Notes: generated by a model not told the origin, from the letters alone. A stretch of DNA of 64,000 nt from an uncultured Gammaproteobacteria bacterium (GCA_902553145.1 CACDKD010000001.1:277786-341785), one strand, 5' to 3'. Shown: positions 1-9,540, numbered from the stretch's first letter. Numbers and translations are program-made.

Positions 1-1
1 T

Positions 2-430
2 CGTTTTGAATTAGTCCAAGAATTGTCAGAAGGTCTAAAAGAATTTAACTTCTTATCTGTTCCTTATGAAAATGAATCATTATTAAGTACATTTTATGTT
101 TATCCTTTGAGATTTCTTAAAGATCAAACAAACATATCAAGAGAACAATTTGCTGATGCTGTCAATGGTGAGGGATGTTGTTTTTATCAAGGATACGTCA
201 AGCCACTTTACCTTCAGCCTGTATATCAGAAGAAATTATTGTTTAAGCATAACTACCCATTTTCCGCTGTAGAAAACCAAGATTGCATCATGGAATATGG
301 TGAGGGTTTATGCAAGAATGCAGAAAACCTTCACTTTAATGAGATGCTAATAAATGAACATGTAAGGCATCCACACTCTTCAAAAGACATCCAAGATATT
401 ATTAATTCTGTAAGAAAATTAGTTAGCTAA
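2..430 (+). CDS. DegT/DnrJ/EryC1/StrS-family sugar aminotransferase, C-terminal part
   Basis: The reading frame is open to the left edge of the window, so only about the last 142 residues are present. A TTG at 23 is in frame but is unlikely to be the real start. The segment matches the C-terminal domain of PLP-dependent nucleotide-sugar aminotransferases: a strand with FYVYPLRF, then the region with PLYLQPVYQ, and a closing helix before the stop. The catalytic lysine lies in the missing part. These enzymes transaminate keto-sugars to make 3- or 4-amino sugars for surface glycans. The next gene is a formyltransferase, so the pair may make an N-formylamino sugar; that link is inference. Confidence 0.72.
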   Translation, partial: RFELVQELSEGLKEFNFLSVPYENESLLSTFYVYPLRFLKDQTNISREQFADAVNGEGCCFYQGYVKPLYLQPVYQKKLLFKHNYPFSAVENQDCIMEYGEGLCKNAENLHFNEMLINEHVRHPHSSKDIQDIINSVRKLVS

Positions 431-457
431 TTAATATAAAAAAGCATTTCCAAAGCC

Positions 458-1147
458 TTGAAAAAAAATGAAAAAAAATTCTCATTCGCTCTAATAATGA
501 ATGATAACTCATATTCTGGAAGAGAATATTTATCAAAGTTAAAGCATTTTGATATTGATGTAATTATCATCGGTGAGTATCAAAGAAATGACAAGATTGA
601 AGATGAAAGGTGTGGAAATCTTTGGAAGCCAGTTGAACAGGATTATTTGAAAAAGTTTTTTAAATTTAATTATTTCAGTAGCCTGAATTCAACAAGACTT
701 ATAAGTTTTCTTAAAAAACGTAAATATGATATTGGTTTGCAAGGTGGGACTGGAATTATTAAAAAAGAAATAATTGATCATTTCAACTACGGGATTATTA
801 ATTTTCATCCTGGTGATTTGCCATCTTATAGGGGCTCAAGTGCTCCAGAGTGGCAAATTTATGAAAATAAGAATATTATCTGCACTGCTCACTTCATAGA
901 TGAGGGTATAGATACAGGAAAAGTATTATTCAAAAAAGACTTAAAGCCAGATTTTTCATCTTATCATGCCTTTCGCTCCTCTATTTATCCACAAATAGCT
1001 ATCTTTGTTAATGAAGTTTTAACGCAAATAAGTAAGGATAAGGATTTTTATAAAAAAGCTGTGATGCAGGATGAGATAGAAGCAATATACCGATCATATA
1101 TTGGCGATAAAAGACTCGCTGAGATAAAACAAAACTTTTTTAACTGA
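458..1147 (+). CDS. Formyltransferase-family protein, probable sugar N-formyltransferase
   Basis: This protein of about 229 residues has the formyltransferase core. Asn115 and His117 lie in NFHPGDLPSYRG and Asp148 in DEGIDTG, giving the Asn/His/Asp triad that transfers formyl from N10-formyl-tetrahydrofolate. The length fits sugar N-formyltransferases rather than methionyl-tRNA formyltransferase, which has an extra C-terminal domain of about 100 residues. The gene sits 27 bases after a DegT aminotransferase, as expected for making a formylated amino sugar. The start is uncertain: TTG at 458 gives the full frame and ATG at 497 is the first in-frame ATG. The exact sugar cannot be read from the sequence. 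Confidence 0.75.
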   Translation: MKKNEKKFSFALIMNDNSYSGREYLSKLKHFDIDVIIIGEYQRNDKIEDERCGNLWKPVEQDYLKKFFKFNYFSSLNSTRLISFLKKRKYDIGLQGGTGIIKKEIIDHFNYGIINFHPGDLPSYRGSSAPEWQIYENKNIICTAHFIDEGIDTGKVLFKKDLKPDFSSYHAFRSSIYPQIAIFVNEVLTQISKDKDFYKKAVMQDEIEAIYRSYIGDKRLAEIKQNFFN

Positions 1148-1156
1148 AAATAAAAA

Positions 1157-1909
1157 ATGTCAGCCGATATTAAAAATACACTGATAGAATTGAATAACTT
1201 TTTCGATCAAAATAAAGTCGATTTCTGGCTAGAGGCGGGAACAGCATTGGGCGCTTATAGAGATGGAGAAATTATGTCTTGGGACCATGATATGGATGTC
1301 GCAATCTGGTTTAATGAGAGACCAAGTATAGATTCATTTAAGGGTTACTTCGATCCGTTAGGATTTGACGTTATTGTACAAAAAGGCTTTCCTTTTATTG
1401 ATAATATTATTCAACTGAGAGTCAATAAAGAGCAGTCAAGATTTATGGATGTCGATATATACCTCTACAAAGAAGACGAAAAATATGCATATATGAGATG
1501 GATTAACACTCCTGTTGGTTTTTTATCTAGCCTTAAGCAAAAATTAATTTATTACTTAAATGCTTTGTATAGCAGTGAAAGTTTAAAATGGTCTATAACA
1601 AGGAGGGTTTTGTCTAAAAGATTATGTAAGTTTATATTTAAGAACTATTTGAGTATCCATATCAACACAAGTGACTGCATTTATCATCGTTTCCCTAAAA
1701 ATTTCTTCAAGGAGCTTAAAGAAATAAAATTCTATGATGTAGAAACAAAGATAGCCAAAGATACAGAAAATTACCTTGCGTACAGATATGGCGAAGGTTG
1801 GTCAGTAAAAGACGAAACGTTCAATCAAAGTGGAAAGTGGAAATCATCACAGGCAAGAGTTAGGCTCAGAATGGATCATCTTCCAGTGCCTGAAATAGAT
1901 ACATACTAA
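1157..1909 (+). CDS. LicD/fukutin-like nucleotidyltransferase-fold transferase
   Basis: The N-terminus carries the LicD-type signature: EAGTALGAYR (residues 26-35) followed by WDHDMDV with Asp43, Asp45 and Asp47. This is the metal-binding pattern of LicD/fukutin nucleotidyltransferase-fold enzymes. Known members transfer phosphocholine or another phosphodiester-linked group from an NDP donor to a glycan. The gene begins 9 bases after the formyltransferase stop and ends 7 bases before the next start, so it is part of the operon. No choline uptake or activation genes are seen nearby, so the donor could be another phospho-compound. Confidence 0.7.
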   Translation: MSADIKNTLIELNNFFDQNKVDFWLEAGTALGAYRDGEIMSWDHDMDVAIWFNERPSIDSFKGYFDPLGFDVIVQKGFPFIDNIIQLRVNKEQSRFMDVDIYLYKEDEKYAYMRWINTPVGFLSSLKQKLIYYLNALYSSESLKWSITRRVLSKRLCKFIFKNYLSIHINTSDCIYHRFPKNFFKELKEIKFYDVETKIAKDTENYLAYRYGEGWSVKDETFNQSGKWKSSQARVRLRMDHLPVPEIDTY

Positions 1910-1916
1910 AAAACTT

Positions 1917-2894
1917 ATGAAAAAAGCACTAATAACAACCATACCTTTTGGCCAAGAGGATGAAACACCCTTGAAAATGTTAAAAGAGAATGACATAAAA
2001 TATTTAGTCAACCCTCTAGGCAGAAAGTTTAGTCATGCTGAGCTTATCGATTATTTGGATGGAGTTTCTTATCTGATAGCTGGAACAGACAAAATTGATA
2101 GAGAAGTGCTTGAGTCTGCCAACGATCTGAAAATGATTTCAAGGGTTGGGATAGGCCTAGATAGTGTTGATCTGCTTACTGCTCGTGATAGAGAAATTAT
2201 AGTTTCATATACTCCTGATGGCCCGTCAAAGGCAGTGGCAGAATTCACAATGAATTCAATTTTATCCACTTTGAGAAACTCAGTATTGACTTCTCAAATC
2301 TTAAAAAAAGGTATCTGGAAGAAAGAAATGGGAAGATCTATCAGTGAATCAGTGATTGGTATTTTTGGAGCAGGCAGGATTGGAAGTGAGTTAATTCATA
2401 TTCTTTCATATTTTAAGCCAAGAAAGATTCTTGTATTCGATCCTTATGTTGATGAAGCTAAATTTGAAAAACTTGAAGTTGAATTTGTATCAAAAAATGA
2501 GTTACTGGAGAGTAGCGATCTTGTAACCGTTCACTTGCCGATGAATGATAGTACAAAAGATTTCATTGCTGAAAAAGAAATGAAAGCAATGAAGCCAAAT
2601 TCAATTATAATTAATACTTCTAGAGGTGGTATTGTGAATGAAGATGATCTTTTTTCAGCCTTGAAGATTGGTCATTTGTCATCAGCTGCAATTGATGTTT
2701 TTGAGGAAGAACCATATTCAGGTAATTTGCTTGATTTAGATAATTGCATAACAACACCACACATGGCGCCAATGAGTAAGGCGAGTAGAATCTCAATGGA
2801 GATAGATGCAGTAGAGGAAGTGATAAGGTTTGCAAATGGTGAAAGTTTGATAAATCAAGTCCCAGAATTTGAATATCAATCAAGGGTGAAGTAG
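1917..2894 (+). CDS. D-isomer-specific 2-hydroxyacid dehydrogenase (SerA-like)
   Basis: The protein has 325 residues and the two-domain 2-hydroxyacid dehydrogenase fold. The NAD-binding GAGRIG is at residues 151-156, and the catalytic Arg236 (TSRGG), Glu in the 263-265 acidic run and His282 (TTPHMA) are all present. There is no C-terminal ACT domain, so it is shorter than enteric SerA. It lies inside a polysaccharide operon between a LicD-like gene and a sugar SDR, so it may make a hydroxyacid or keto-acid used to decorate the glycan rather than serve general serine synthesis. The substrate cannot be predicted safely. Confidence 0.8.
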   Translation: MKKALITTIPFGQEDETPLKMLKENDIKYLVNPLGRKFSHAELIDYLDGVSYLIAGTDKIDREVLESANDLKMISRVGIGLDSVDLLTARDREIIVSYTPDGPSKAVAEFTMNSILSTLRNSVLTSQILKKGIWKKEMGRSISESVIGIFGAGRIGSELIHILSYFKPRKILVFDPYVDEAKFEKLEVEFVSKNELLESSDLVTVHLPMNDSTKDFIAEKEMKAMKPNSIIINTSRGGIVNEDDLFSALKIGHLSSAAIDVFEEEPYSGNLLDLDNCITTPHMAPMSKASRISMEIDAVEEVIRFANGESLINQVPEFEYQSRVK

Positions 2895-2904
2895 TTTTAA
2901 GGCT

Positions 2905-3783
2905 ATGAGCGATAAAATTGTAATAATTGGAGGATCAGGCTTTGTTGGCAGCCATACAGCTGACTATCTGTCTGAGTTAGGTAACGAAGTAGTAATATTA
3001 GATCGTACGAAGGCCGAATGGATTCGGCCGGATCAATCATTTTATGAAATAGATTTAAATGATAGCGATGAAATTAAAGAGCATTTATCAGGAGCAAGAT
3101 TTGTATATCACTTTGCAGGTATTGCTGATATCGGTGAGGCAAAGGCAAATCCTAAGCTAACATTAAGCATTAATATTATGGGAACTGCATCTGTTCTTGA
3201 GGCATGTGTAGATTTGGGTATTGAAAGGTTTATATATGCTTCAACCATGTATGTTTATAGTCCTTATGGATCATTTTATAGGGCAAGCAAACAGGCTGCT
3301 GAGATAGTAATCGAGTCTTATCATGAGCACTATGATCTAGATTATACAATTCTTAGGTATGGATCTTTGTATGGCCCTAGATCGCAAGAATGGAATGGGT
3401 TACACAAGTATATAAGTGAAGTCCTTAAGGAAAAGAAATTGATCTACAGGGGCACTGGCAAGGAGAGAAGAGAGTATATTCATGTCCAAGATGCAGCTCA
3501 GTTAAGTATTGACATATTAAATGAGCAATATATTAATAAAGCAATAACTGTTACAGGCAATCAGGTTCTTAATTCAGAGGAGCTTATCGATATGATTTTT
3601 GAAATTGCGGGGGTAAAGAAGAATGTAGATTTCTCATCAGATCAAATAAGTGAAGACCATTACAGAATGACCCCTTACAGATATACTCCAAAAAAAGCAC
3701 TCAAGCTCACACCAGAAAAATACACAGACATAGGACAAGGGATTCTTGAGATTGTTGAGGAAATTTCAAGTAAAAGCGAGTAA
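2905..3783 (+). CDS. NAD-dependent epimerase/dehydratase (extended SDR)
   Basis: This 292-residue protein has the Rossmann motif GGSGFVG at residues 9-15 and the catalytic set Ser113, Tyr125 and Lys129 (YRASK). These mark an extended short-chain dehydrogenase acting on a nucleotide sugar. The gene starts 10 bases after the hydroxyacid dehydrogenase and precedes a HAD phosphatase. Epimerase, dehydratase and reductase activities share this fold, so the exact reaction is open. Confidence 0.8.
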   Translation: MSDKIVIIGGSGFVGSHTADYLSELGNEVVILDRTKAEWIRPDQSFYEIDLNDSDEIKEHLSGARFVYHFAGIADIGEAKANPKLTLSINIMGTASVLEACVDLGIERFIYASTMYVYSPYGSFYRASKQAAEIVIESYHEHYDLDYTILRYGSLYGPRSQEWNGLHKYISEVLKEKKLIYRGTGKERREYIHVQDAAQLSIDILNEQYINKAITVTGNQVLNSEELIDMIFEIAGVKKNVDFSSDQISEDHYRMTPYRYTPKKALKLTPEKYTDIGQGILEIVEEISSKSE

Positions 3784-3805
3784 AAGTAACCTACTCTAAT
3801 TTCTT

Positions 3806-4483
3806 ATGTCACTCATCCACTCACGAAATGAAGCAATTGAGTTAATCAACTCAAAAAAAATTTTAATTTTCGATTTCGATGGAGTAATTCTTGATTCAGT
3901 ACACATTAAAACCGAGGCATTTGGTGATCTGTATATTGACTTTGGAGAAGACATAGTCTGTCTGGTTAAGAAATATCATGTGGAAAATGGAGGAATGTCA
4001 CGATTCGAAAAAATCAAATACTATAATGATGTATTGTTAGCTGGTCAGCATATCAATGAATCTTATGACTCAATGGCTGAGAAATTTTCAGAATTAGTAT
4101 TTGATAAAGTTGTCACAGCAAACGAGATACCCGGTGTTATGGATTTTATAAAACACTACAATAAAAAAGATATCCCAATGGCAATAAATTCTGCAACACC
4201 TACCGAAGAGCTGATACAGATCTTAATATCAAGAAATCTTCAGGGATATTTCTCTCAGATTATGGGCTCACCTAAATCTAAGTATGAAAATTTAGTTTCA
4301 ATTTTAGAGGCTAATCATGCTGATAGAAAGGATGCTATATTTTTTGGTGATGCAGAATCTGATCTATTAGCTGCGGATAAAATCGGCATGGACTTTATTG
4401 GGATTGGGGAATTTATAAAAGAGAAAGATACAGTTTTCACATCAAAACAGTTTAATGCTATTAATTTTATTGAACTAGTCTGA
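3806..4483 (+). CDS. HAD-superfamily phosphatase/phosphomutase
   Basis: All HAD motifs are visible in 225 residues: DFDGVILDS with nucleophile Asp23 and Asp25, the Ser129/Thr131 region, a lysine near 157-159, and GDAESD with Asp182 and Asp186. The helical cap sits between the first two motifs, as in beta-phosphoglucomutase and phosphoglycolate-phosphatase relatives. In this operon it may dephosphorylate or isomerise a sugar or hydroxyacid phosphate made by the neighbouring dehydrogenase and SDR. That role is inferred from context. Confidence 0.75.
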   Translation: MSLIHSRNEAIELINSKKILIFDFDGVILDSVHIKTEAFGDLYIDFGEDIVCLVKKYHVENGGMSRFEKIKYYNDVLLAGQHINESYDSMAEKFSELVFDKVVTANEIPGVMDFIKHYNKKDIPMAINSATPTEELIQILISRNLQGYFSQIMGSPKSKYENLVSILEANHADRKDAIFFGDAESDLLAADKIGMDFIGIGEFIKEKDTVFTSKQFNAINFIELV

Positions 4484-4505
4484 TGGGAGACATAGCAAGA
4501 AGATC

Positions 4506-6122
4506 ATGGATAAAGAATTTGATCAACTGATTATATTTTCATCAGATAAGGATTTTAACCTCAGTGATTCTTATTCAGATAGTTATCTTTATTCGATTGG
4601 TCCAGGTAATTTAAATTGCAGAGATTTGTGTGTCATCAATGATCCAATTGAGTTAAATAAAATTGCCGAGGGAATTAGAGACCAATTTTCAGAGTGGATA
4701 TATGAGCAGAATCAAATATTTTTAAAAAATAACCTTATTCATAGAAATGACTTATCTATGTTCTTCCTTACAGATTTCTCATGTAAGAGATCAGAATTTT
4801 TTGATACCTATAATTCAGTTTGTAATCTGATACAAATTCAAAAAAAAATTAATGTTGATGGGATAAAAAGTGTCGTATTTATAGGTGTTTCGGAGGCTTT
4901 TGTGCAAACTGCATCAAAAATATTTGAAAATAGCACCTTTGAATATATTGATATTAAGAAAAATAAAGAAACATTTTTTAGAGGCTTTATAAAAAATAGT
5001 ATTTATTTTACGAATATGATGATTTTCTGTTTATTTAATTTGTTTTTTAAATCTTCAAGTAGGAATTATAGAAGACTTTACTTAACTAGATATCCACTTC
5101 ATTTTATTGATGATGATAATTTAGAGGATAAATATGGTGAAATTGATTTAAAAAAAGATAATTTTCTAGTTAGTATTGCTACAGATGGATTTCATCAAAA
5201 GGTAAGTCCACTCGAGTACTTAAAATACTTGAATCAATGCTTATCAAAGGGATTTTCTATTCTCGATCTACAGGTAAGATTAAGTGACATAATAGTAGCC
5301 TTTTGGGAGTATTTAAAACTTATTCCTAAATGGAAAAACCTCTCTAAAAAAGATTATGTTTTTCAGCAATATAATATTTCTGCCTTCTGCAGAAATGAAT
5401 TGATTTTTTCTCTCAATAGAGTTGTAAGATTGCTTTTGTGGGATAAACCCATTAGAAGATTTTTTACTAGAAATGACTTTAAAGAGTTTTATTATTATCT
5501 TCATGAGTATCCTTATGGAAGGTTATTTACATATATTTTAAAAAGTTATCCAAGAATCAAAACAACTGCTATGCAAAGTGGCCCCGCATCTTTTAGAAAA
5601 ATGCTTTACTTTTTATCTAGGGGAGAGATTGGAAATGATGATAACTACTTACAGCATGTTCCTGCTCCAGAAAAAATATTGGCTGAGGATAGTCATTCAG
5701 GAATGATTTACTCACATGCCGGATATCATAATATTGAAATAATGGAAAATATTTCCAGATTGAAATATTTAGAGGATATTACACCAGGGAAGCCCTGTTA
5801 TATATTAATTTGTCCTGGTCTACATGATGGTGAATTGATGATCAATTCACTGAGAGAAGAAATAATCAATAATCCTAATAAGCAATATCTAATAAAGCCT
5901 CATCCAAGAGGATCAAAGGGTTATCTAAGAAACAATAATTTTGATAATTTAGAAGTTTCAAACATACATATAGCAAAACTGCTGACTGAGGCAGAAAAAG
6001 TGATAGTTACTTATAGTTCAGTGGGAATGGAGGCAAAGTATTTAGGTATTCCAACTGAAGTAATTAATGTTCCAGGAATTATCTCAGAATCACCACTCCT
6101 AGATGATTATTATCAAGAATGA
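4506..6122 (+). CDS. Putative surface-polysaccharide transferase, GT-B-like C-terminus
   Basis: I do not recognise this 538-residue protein by name. The C-terminal third has a run of hydrophobic strands, then KPHP at residues 464-467, and later a VTYSSVGMEAKYLG segment. This resembles the donor-binding half of CDP-glycerol glycerophosphotransferases and some capsule glycosyltransferases. A short hydrophobic stretch around residues 165-185 could contact the membrane. The gene is very AT-rich and lies between the HAD gene and a GT4 gene. It is probably a transferase acting on the growing glycan, but the sugar and linkage are unknown. Confidence 0.5.
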   Translation: MDKEFDQLIIFSSDKDFNLSDSYSDSYLYSIGPGNLNCRDLCVINDPIELNKIAEGIRDQFSEWIYEQNQIFLKNNLIHRNDLSMFFLTDFSCKRSEFFDTYNSVCNLIQIQKKINVDGIKSVVFIGVSEAFVQTASKIFENSTFEYIDIKKNKETFFRGFIKNSIYFTNMMIFCLFNLFFKSSSRNYRRLYLTRYPLHFIDDDNLEDKYGEIDLKKDNFLVSIATDGFHQKVSPLEYLKYLNQCLSKGFSILDLQVRLSDIIVAFWEYLKLIPKWKNLSKKDYVFQQYNISAFCRNELIFSLNRVVRLLLWDKPIRRFFTRNDFKEFYYYLHEYPYGRLFTYILKSYPRIKTTAMQSGPASFRKMLYFLSRGEIGNDDNYLQHVPAPEKILAEDSHSGMIYSHAGYHNIEIMENISRLKYLEDITPGKPCYILICPGLHDGELMINSLREEIINNPNKQYLIKPHPRGSKGYLRNNNFDNLEVSNIHIAKLLTEAEKVIVTYSSVGMEAKYLGIPTEVINVPGIISESPLLDDYYQE

Positions 6123-6134
6123 GAATTATTAGCA

Positions 6135-7241
6135 ATGAATAAAAAACTCAGAATAGTTCTTTTTCTCCCAGGGTTTGGCAATGGTGGAGCAGAGAGAGTG
6201 TTCATTCGTTTATATAATTTCTTACATTCAAAAGGACATGATGTAGATTTACTGGTCGCTGCAAAAAAAGGCGATCTTGTAGGCAAGCTCGATAAAAATG
6301 TAACTTACCTTAAATCAAAGTATGCCCTTTCCAGTTTTATCAGTTATACAGCATACATAAGGAGAGCAAAGCCAGACATTGTGATTGCAACATTATCTGG
6401 TGCAATTATTATTTCTGGACTAACTAAGATACTTAGAGTTTCACCTAAACATCAACTCATACATCGCGTTGCAAATATATATCAACCACCTAGATCTTTC
6501 TTTGAAAAGATTAGACTGCTTGCTGAAAAAATTTCTATTAATGCATCAAATGCAATAATTGCAAATTCTGAGGCTACTCTAAGATCGATTGATGATTTTT
6601 TCAAAACTAATCAAAATATACCAAAAAAGATAATTTCAAACCCTGTCCTCGATGACGACTTCCATACAAATTTTTCTAAGAAAAAAAATATATATAATGA
6701 AGGTGGTGAGGTAGTAATTATTGGTAGGTTTGTTGCTCAGAAGCAAATCAGCCATGCCATAGAAGCATTCTCACTTGTGGCATTAGACATTAATGATGCA
6801 AAACTAATTATCGTTGGTGATGGGCCTGAGAAAGACTCATTAGAGTCTAAAGTCATTAAATTAAGACTTGAAGATAAAGTCATTTTTCAAAGCTACTGTG
6901 ATGATATTCCAAGTTTGTTAACAAAATCATCATCATTAATTAATACTTCTTTGTTCGAGGGATTTGGCAATATCTTTATTGAAGGTTTAGCTTATGCCAA
7001 AAATCTAATTGTTTATGAATCGCCAGGAGGCGCATCAGAGCTTTTGAAAGCTACGAATGCAGTGATAATAGAACAAGGAAATATAAAGTTATTAGCCAAG
7101 GCAATTAAGAGTAGTCTTGAGACCAGTATCAAAAAAGATAATAGACCACTAGCTGATTTTGAATTTTTAAATCAATACACTGAATCATTTATAGGCAATA
7201 AATATGAGACCTTCTTTTTATATTTGATAGACAAAGAATGA
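6135..7241 (+). CDS. Glycosyltransferase family 4
   Basis: The 368-residue protein has the GT-B layout of family GT4. An N-terminal glycine-rich motif GFGNGGAER (residues 13-21) binds the acceptor side, and a C-terminal donor motif EGFGNIFIEG carries the E-x7-E pattern near residue 275. The stop overlaps the next start by four bases (ATGA), so translation of the two genes is probably coupled. It acts on the cytoplasmic face in glycan assembly; donor and acceptor are not predictable. Confidence 0.85.
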   Translation: MNKKLRIVLFLPGFGNGGAERVFIRLYNFLHSKGHDVDLLVAAKKGDLVGKLDKNVTYLKSKYALSSFISYTAYIRRAKPDIVIATLSGAIIISGLTKILRVSPKHQLIHRVANIYQPPRSFFEKIRLLAEKISINASNAIIANSEATLRSIDDFFKTNQNIPKKIISNPVLDDDFHTNFSKKKNIYNEGGEVVIIGRFVAQKQISHAIEAFSLVALDINDAKLIIVGDGPEKDSLESKVIKLRLEDKVIFQSYCDDIPSLLTKSSSLINTSLFEGFGNIFIEGLAYAKNLIVYESPGGASELLKATNAVIIEQGNIKLLAKAIKSSLETSIKKDNRPLADFEFLNQYTESFIGNKYETFFLYLIDKE

Positions 7242-8356
7242 AAAAGATACTATTTAATTGCTCAACTAATATTCAAGGTGGCGCTGCTCAGAATGCAGCA
7301 AATTTTATTATCTCCTCTTATGAGGATCATCGATCTGGATTGATTGATTATCATTATTTTGTATCTAAACCAGTTAAATCTATATTAGATAACTATAAGA
7401 TTTTACCTGAGAACTTATATTTGATTGAAAGCAGCCCATCTAAAAGCTTTTATTCAAGAAGGCTAATTAAATCACTAGAGAAAAAAATATTACCAAACCT
7501 TGTATATACTATGGCAGGACCATCATATATCAATTTTAGCTCTACTCATTTGATGGGGTCGTCAAATCCTTATGTAATATTCGCAAAACCAAAGGATATA
7601 TCATTTGGCAGGACAAAATATGAGTTTCTAATCAGATACATCAACACCTATTATCAAAAATTATACGCTGATAAGGCTGACTTTTTCATTTTTCAGACAA
7701 AATCATCTGCCAAGGCCTTCTCAAAGAAATTTAATATTCCTGATGAAAAATATTTTTGTGTAGCAAATTCATTAGGAGCAAATAGAGATGATAAAGATCT
7801 AGGTGTTGCAAATAAAGGTTCAATGGAAACTCTAGAAATATTATGCCCATTTGAGAATTATCCCCATAAAGGCTTTCATTTATTACCCGAGATTTCATCA
7901 GTACTAACAGAAAAGAACATAAAGCATAAATTTAATGTCACTATTAATAAAGATAAGAAGACAGAATCGATACTTAACAAGTATGTGAATAATAATATTA
8001 GATTAATCGGAAAGCAGCCCTATCACTCTATGGGCGAGACATATTTAAATTCTGATTTAGTTTTCATGCCAAGTATTCTTGAGATATTTTCCTCCGTTTG
8101 TCTAGAAGCGCCCTTTTTTAGGAAGCCATTAATTCTTGCAGATAGAGCCTTCAATAGAGATATTGTAGGAAACTATGCTCAGTATTGTGAACCAAACTCA
8201 ATACATTCTTGTGCAGAGGCAATACTAGAAGCAAAGAAAATGATAAATGATTTAAGGTATCTAAATGAAGCTAGAGATTTTATCGTAAATAATTATGGAA
8301 ACTACAGTAGTAGATATACTTCAATAAAAGGCATATTTTTAGAAATTTTAAAATGA
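7238..8356 (+). CDS. Glycosyltransferase, GT4-like
   Basis: This 372-residue protein begins with a GT-B type N-terminus (IQGGAAQNAANF) and has a C-terminal donor-binding region with PSILEIFSSVCLEAPFF, where a conserved glutamate precedes the EAPFF turn. It overlaps both neighbours by four bases, so it sits in a tightly coupled block of two glycosyltransferases and a polymerase. It is more divergent than the GT4 gene upstream, so the family call is less firm. Confidence 0.72.
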   Translation: MKKILFNCSTNIQGGAAQNAANFIISSYEDHRSGLIDYHYFVSKPVKSILDNYKILPENLYLIESSPSKSFYSRRLIKSLEKKILPNLVYTMAGPSYINFSSTHLMGSSNPYVIFAKPKDISFGRTKYEFLIRYINTYYQKLYADKADFFIFQTKSSAKAFSKKFNIPDEKYFCVANSLGANRDDKDLGVANKGSMETLEILCPFENYPHKGFHLLPEISSVLTEKNIKHKFNVTINKDKKTESILNKYVNNNIRLIGKQPYHSMGETYLNSDLVFMPSILEIFSSVCLEAPFFRKPLILADRAFNRDIVGNYAQYCEPNSIHSCAEAILEAKKMINDLRYLNEARDFIVNNYGNYSSRYTSIKGIFLEILK

Positions 8357-9540
8357 CAACATTGAGAAAAAAAATAAAGCTCGAAAGCATATTTCTTTTT
8401 GGGTTAATCGTATCTTTATTTCCTTGGATTTCATTTGGCCTGAATAAAATGGGAATGCAACCATACTTTATAATCTCTTTTATTATCACGCTTTTATTTT
8501 TTTATCATAAGTATCCAACTGTCAAGATAAGACATTCCATTCTTGCGCTACCTTTGTTTTTTATAATTTTCCAATTTTTTAATGGGACTCCATTGGATGC
8601 ATTATTTATAAGAGACTTAATTTCTTATATAGCTTTCTCCATATCATGCATATTCTTTTACGAATATTTACTCTTATATGGTTTTCCGAAACGTGTTTTT
8701 GAGATTGCACTCTTGATATGGATTTTAGCAGCTTTACCACAACTGTTATTTGGTAAAAAAATTTACTTTTTCTTAGTATTTTCTCAAGGGACCGAGGATA
8801 GGGGGTTGCCTAGCCTAGCTTCTGAGCCATCTTTCTTTGGCTTGCATACAGCAGTTATTTGCTCACTCTTAGTATTATTTGGTGAGAGAAAGAAAACATA
8901 TCGGTATATTTTTCTTGGTCTAATTGCAATGGTATTGTCAGGATCAATAGTTTCCATCATCTTTCATGCTCTATTCATGACAGTATCCCTAATATTGACA
9001 AAGCAGTTCAGCGCTAGATTGATATTAATTTCTATATTTATTTTCTCGCTTCTTCTATTTTTTATCCTAAAAGAGGGTAGTAGGCTGATGATATTACTTC
9101 AAATTATCTGGGATCAAGGTTTGTTAACACTATTGACTTCTGATGTTAGTGCAAAGGGAAGAATTGCTGACATGATGTCGCCATACATACTTTCCTACTA
9201 TAATCTTTTTTCTCCAATGGGAAGAGTTATTTCTGAGCTGAACGATCTAGGTAGCCTTTGTTATGGAGTTAGCACTGATAGTCTAATATCTTGTAGTTAT
9301 ATTTCAAATGATAATAAGATTGGATCATATATTGGCAATTTTATTTTTCATTATGGAGTTTTTATTTTTCCAGTAATTCTTTACTTCATTTTGACACAAA
9401 TCAGAGATTTCAGAACATTGGTAGCTATAATTTTTTTGGTCATGGCGCTAATACCAACAATACCTTTAGGTTATCCTTTAGTAGCCTTCTACCTATCTTC
9501 ATACTTTTTCTTTATTCAGAGAAATTACAAAACAAACTAA
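8353..9540 (+). CDS. Wzy-like O-antigen/polysaccharide polymerase
   Basis: The protein has 395 residues and is hydrophobic throughout, with roughly ten predicted membrane segments and a longer non-membrane loop around residues 265-325. That loop sits just before the last two or three helices, the usual layout of Wzy polymerases. A short loop near residues 145-160 contains SEPSFFG, a pattern often seen in this family. It overlaps the upstream glycosyltransferase by four bases. Wzy proteins share little sequence, so the call rests on topology and context. Confidence 0.7.
   Translation: MTTLRKKIKLESIFLFGLIVSLFPWISFGLNKMGMQPYFIISFIITLLFFYHKYPTVKIRHSILALPLFFIIFQFFNGTPLDALFIRDLISYIAFSISCIFFYEYLLLYGFPKRVFEIALLIWILAALPQLLFGKKIYFFLVFSQGTEDRGLPSLASEPSFFGLHTAVICSLLVLFGERKKTYRYIFLGLIAMVLSGSIVSIIFHALFMTVSLILTKQFSARLILISIFIFSLLLFFILKEGSRLMILLQIIWDQGLLTLLTSDVSAKGRIADMMSPYILSYYNLFSPMGRVISELNDLGSLCYGVSTDSLISCSYISNDNKIGSYIGNFIFHYGVFIFPVILYFILTQIRDFRTLVAIIFLVMALIPTIPLGYPLVAFYLSSYFFFIQRNYKTN

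Noticed and set aside
468-480. ATG at 468 as a start for the formyltransferase
   Set aside because: It is out of frame with the conserved product; TTG 458 or ATG 497 are the usable starts.
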